Assembly (NCBI GenBank): GCA_905250125.1
Contig: CAJNOL010001288.1
Location: 1 to 64,000, forward strand
Length of the DNA: 64,000 nt
Direction: 5' to 3'
DNA from: Rotaria sordida
Taxonomy: Eukaryota > Rotifera > Eurotatoria > Philodinida > Philodinidae
Position numbers and translations under genes: made by a program. Below the pieces are notes generated by a model. It saw only the letters and a list, made by a program, of their open reading frames with translations, ran no database searches and was not told where the DNA came from. Shown piece by piece: positions 61,935 through 64,000 of this stretch (positions are counted from its first letter, which is position 1; the number at the start of each line of letters is the position of its first letter).

Positions 61935-62402
61935 ATAAACTATCGTGATAAATATTTGAAGATTTAAGTCAAAAATTTACATAAGAAAAAAAAAAACATC
62001 ATCAACAACAAGTAGCATAAATTTGCATTATAAAATTGCGAAATCACATATTGAAGATATTACTCTCAATATTTATTATCCTCAAGAAGAAAAAAATGAA
62101 AGTTATGGCTCATCTACCATAGTCACTTGATCGTGCTTCTTCAGACTTTTGATTGCTCGATTGTCTAAAACGCAGTTTTGATACATATTCAGATGCTACA
62201 AATTTAGCTAAAGTAATAACCAACGAGCTTAATTCAATATCTATTCAAGAATACCGAAAGACATTCCAGGAGTGAATTGAAAGAATGAAACTTTGTACTG
62301 AACATCATGGAGACTACTTTAAACATTTACTGTAAAAAGATTAGCAAAATATTTTTTCTATGAATAAATATTTGAAAGTCCGAGAATTTATTGAGTAACC
62401 TA

Positions 62403-64000
62403 TATATATAAGTAACGTAAAAGGCATAATTTTATCATAGCCATGTCTTAGGATAAGTCTCAAATCTCGTGAAGACCTATCTCGATATAAAGTTTCAAGT
62501 CAAAATTCTCAACACGACATTGACTTACAAAAAATAACCGTAAAAATGCAGTATTATCGTAAGAATAAGCTAAGGACTCAAACTCTTTTTAGGGTATTCA
62601 TAGCTCATTAGAGTCTACATAATATGTATAGTCCCGACTCAAAAGTGATTAATCAATTGGAGGACTTCCCACGTTTAGTAAGTAGAATAAATGATTGATA
62701 AGGTATTAATTTTGTTTGTTTTTTTTTGTTATCAAGGAAAGTAATGTTTATTGTTTAGAATGGAATTTTTCGAAAAGAATATGTACGATAAACAATATGA
62801 TAAAAACTAATTCATTTTTGTAATCTGTAAATCTTTTAACACAAATAAAATTATATCGATCTATATGTTTTGAAAATGCATTTTACAATTTATTCAATTG
62901 ATGAAATAGAGTTCATATCGAAATTACTAATCATAATGATGATTATAATGAAAATTAATATGCAAAAATTAAAAACGAATATTTCTGATCTGCTAGTTGG
63001 TTTTTGAACAATACAAAAAGAATCTATCTTCCGATTATTGTTTCTGTATTATAAATAAACAATGATATTAATTAATTTTCCATACAAAACAATTATCTTT
63101 ACAGTTGTAATAGATATCGATCTAAACGGATCAGACTGACATAAGTCATTCTTTACTTGTTAGATTTTATAACAGGTAAATGAATCTCTTGATTAATCAT
63201 CACTATCTCTTATTCAATACAGGAATGACGTAAGAAATATGTGACATTACTAAAAAAGCTTTTCATTATTTATGTTCATAAATTTTCTTTCGCTTGGTAT
63301 CTATTGGCAAATACAAAAGCTTCATAGGACTACAAATTCAATATTAACTTTGTATACAGATTAAATATTCGTTAGACACGAGTATTATTAATTAATTGTA
63401 TGCTTAAGCTTCTTCCTACGTTAAATTTGCATTATTTTATCTTTTTTTTATTGTCTATGCGAATAAATCTATGATAAATTATAATGTTAAATAATTATTT
63501 GATTATATTTCGATCAGATGACTTGATATGAATTTGAGTTGATGCAATATATTTTCATGAAATACAGTAGTTTGATGTACGTTCTCCTAGAGAAATAATC
63601 TTCAATATCAATAGAAAGTATTTGATTTGCGAAAAAGAAACATTTTTTTAAGAAAGATCAATTACACTCAAAATGTTTTGAACTGTTATAAAACAAAAAA
63701 TCTCTACAATCTTTTATTATTTCCTGAACACACGAAAGATTGATGTAAAATTACGAATAACCTCCGAATTACTTTTCATAATACAACAAATAGATTTTGT
63801 ATTTCAAATTTTATAATTCAAGACAATACATAATATTGAACAAACAAACAAAAATTCTCAGGCTAAATAATGAACATTGAGTGAAAATATGTCCCTATTT
63901 GTTTTCGTATCGCTTCTAGATAAAAAAAAAAAAGAGTAAAAGAACACTGTTGTATTATTCTTTCGAAACAATATCAATTTAAGTTTGTCTGATAGATTGA
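62403..64000. other. Intergenic right edge, no gene recognised
   Basis: AT-rich. 62585-62640 shares a dispersed block with 10680-10800 (AACTCTTTTT..TATTCATAGCTCAT..AGTCCCGA). No coding frame of interest to the window end. Confidence 0.5.

Larger units (their letters stand above)
60602..62335 (+). pseudogene. Mariner transposase remnant, N- and C-terminal fragments
   Basis: 60602-60799 codes the helix-turn-helix start (MDKLCIRLYVKTRWLLG, TAAYGQGVVSYSKITHWIDR). A stop and frameshift at about 60795 follow, then NIDAIQDLVNDDPHFSIDYV in the next frame to about 60890. The middle is missing. From about 62015 to 62335 the C-terminal part resumes: KIAKSHIED, a decayed PYSLDRASSDF block with two in-frame stops, then NELNSISIQEYRKTFQE, a stop where Trp is expected, and MKLCTEHHGDYFK. 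Non-functional. Confidence 0.78.
60422..62402 (+). mobile_element. Mariner-family transposon relic interrupted by a later insertion
   Basis: Ends TAGGATAGTTAAAAAGTTCTCG (60422-60443) and the reverse complement of 62381-62402 agree at 17 of 22 positions. TATA-rich flanks fit a TA target. Without the 1041-bp insertion at 60894-61934 the element would be about 940 bp, shorter than a full 1.3-kb mariner, so internal sequence is also missing. Both termini of the transposase frame remain. Confidence 0.72.

Noticed and set aside
1..64000. rRNA or tRNA genes
   Set aside because: No conserved rRNA segments or tRNA-like TTCGA-box/A-box pairs with a cloverleaf were noticed, though a covariance search was not possible.

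Overview
The window looks like animal nuclear DNA from a small-genome spiralian, most likely a bdelloid rotifer. It is AT-rich. Genes are split by many 45-80 bp GT-AG introns, coding third positions are A/T-biased, and a few long introns are filled with transposon debris. The best lineage clue is one minus-strand gene that joins a myosin motor to a chitin synthase, an architecture known from lophotrochozoans. A degenerate GGGTGT-type hexamer tract resembling the bdelloid telomere unit TGTGGG is weaker support. No bacterial operons, rRNA, tRNA or CRISPR were seen. There is one 100-N assembly gap (40305-40404).

Layout: (1) 1-189, the last exon of an unknown plus-strand gene. (2) 1523-2410 (+), a secreted Cu/Zn superoxide dismutase. 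(3) 5420-34621 (-), a 38-exon myosin motor/chitin synthase fusion of about 2831 residues; exon phases stay consistent from first to last exon. Its long introns hold a dead Mutator-like (MULE) transposon, hAT-type MITEs with 8-bp duplications, two long foldback elements, a mirrored minisatellite exactly between the motor and synthase halves, and a possible nested proline-rich gene. (4) 35279-38228 (-), a Rab8-type GTPase with a CaaX end. (5) 40405-42006 (+), TATA-binding protein with its 5' end lost in the gap. (6) 44536-46516 (+), an RG-rich von Willebrand A protein whose start codon seems to be split by an intron. (7) 49190-52157 (+), a divergent nuclear receptor. (8) 54339-60149 (+), an adhesion GPCR with a GPS cleavage motif. 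(9) 60422-62402, a mariner relic interrupted by a composite of inverted-repeat elements ending in CCCTT. The last 1.6 kb has no recognised gene.

The genes are not an operon or a pathway. The motor-synthase protein is expected to make chitin at the plasma membrane while coupled to actin, and Rab8 is a general exocytic GTPase that happens to lie next to it. The main point of interest is the fusion gene and the dense inverted-repeat load in its introns. All exon joins were inferred by eye from reading frame, splice consensus and protein-family match, without transcripts or database searches.
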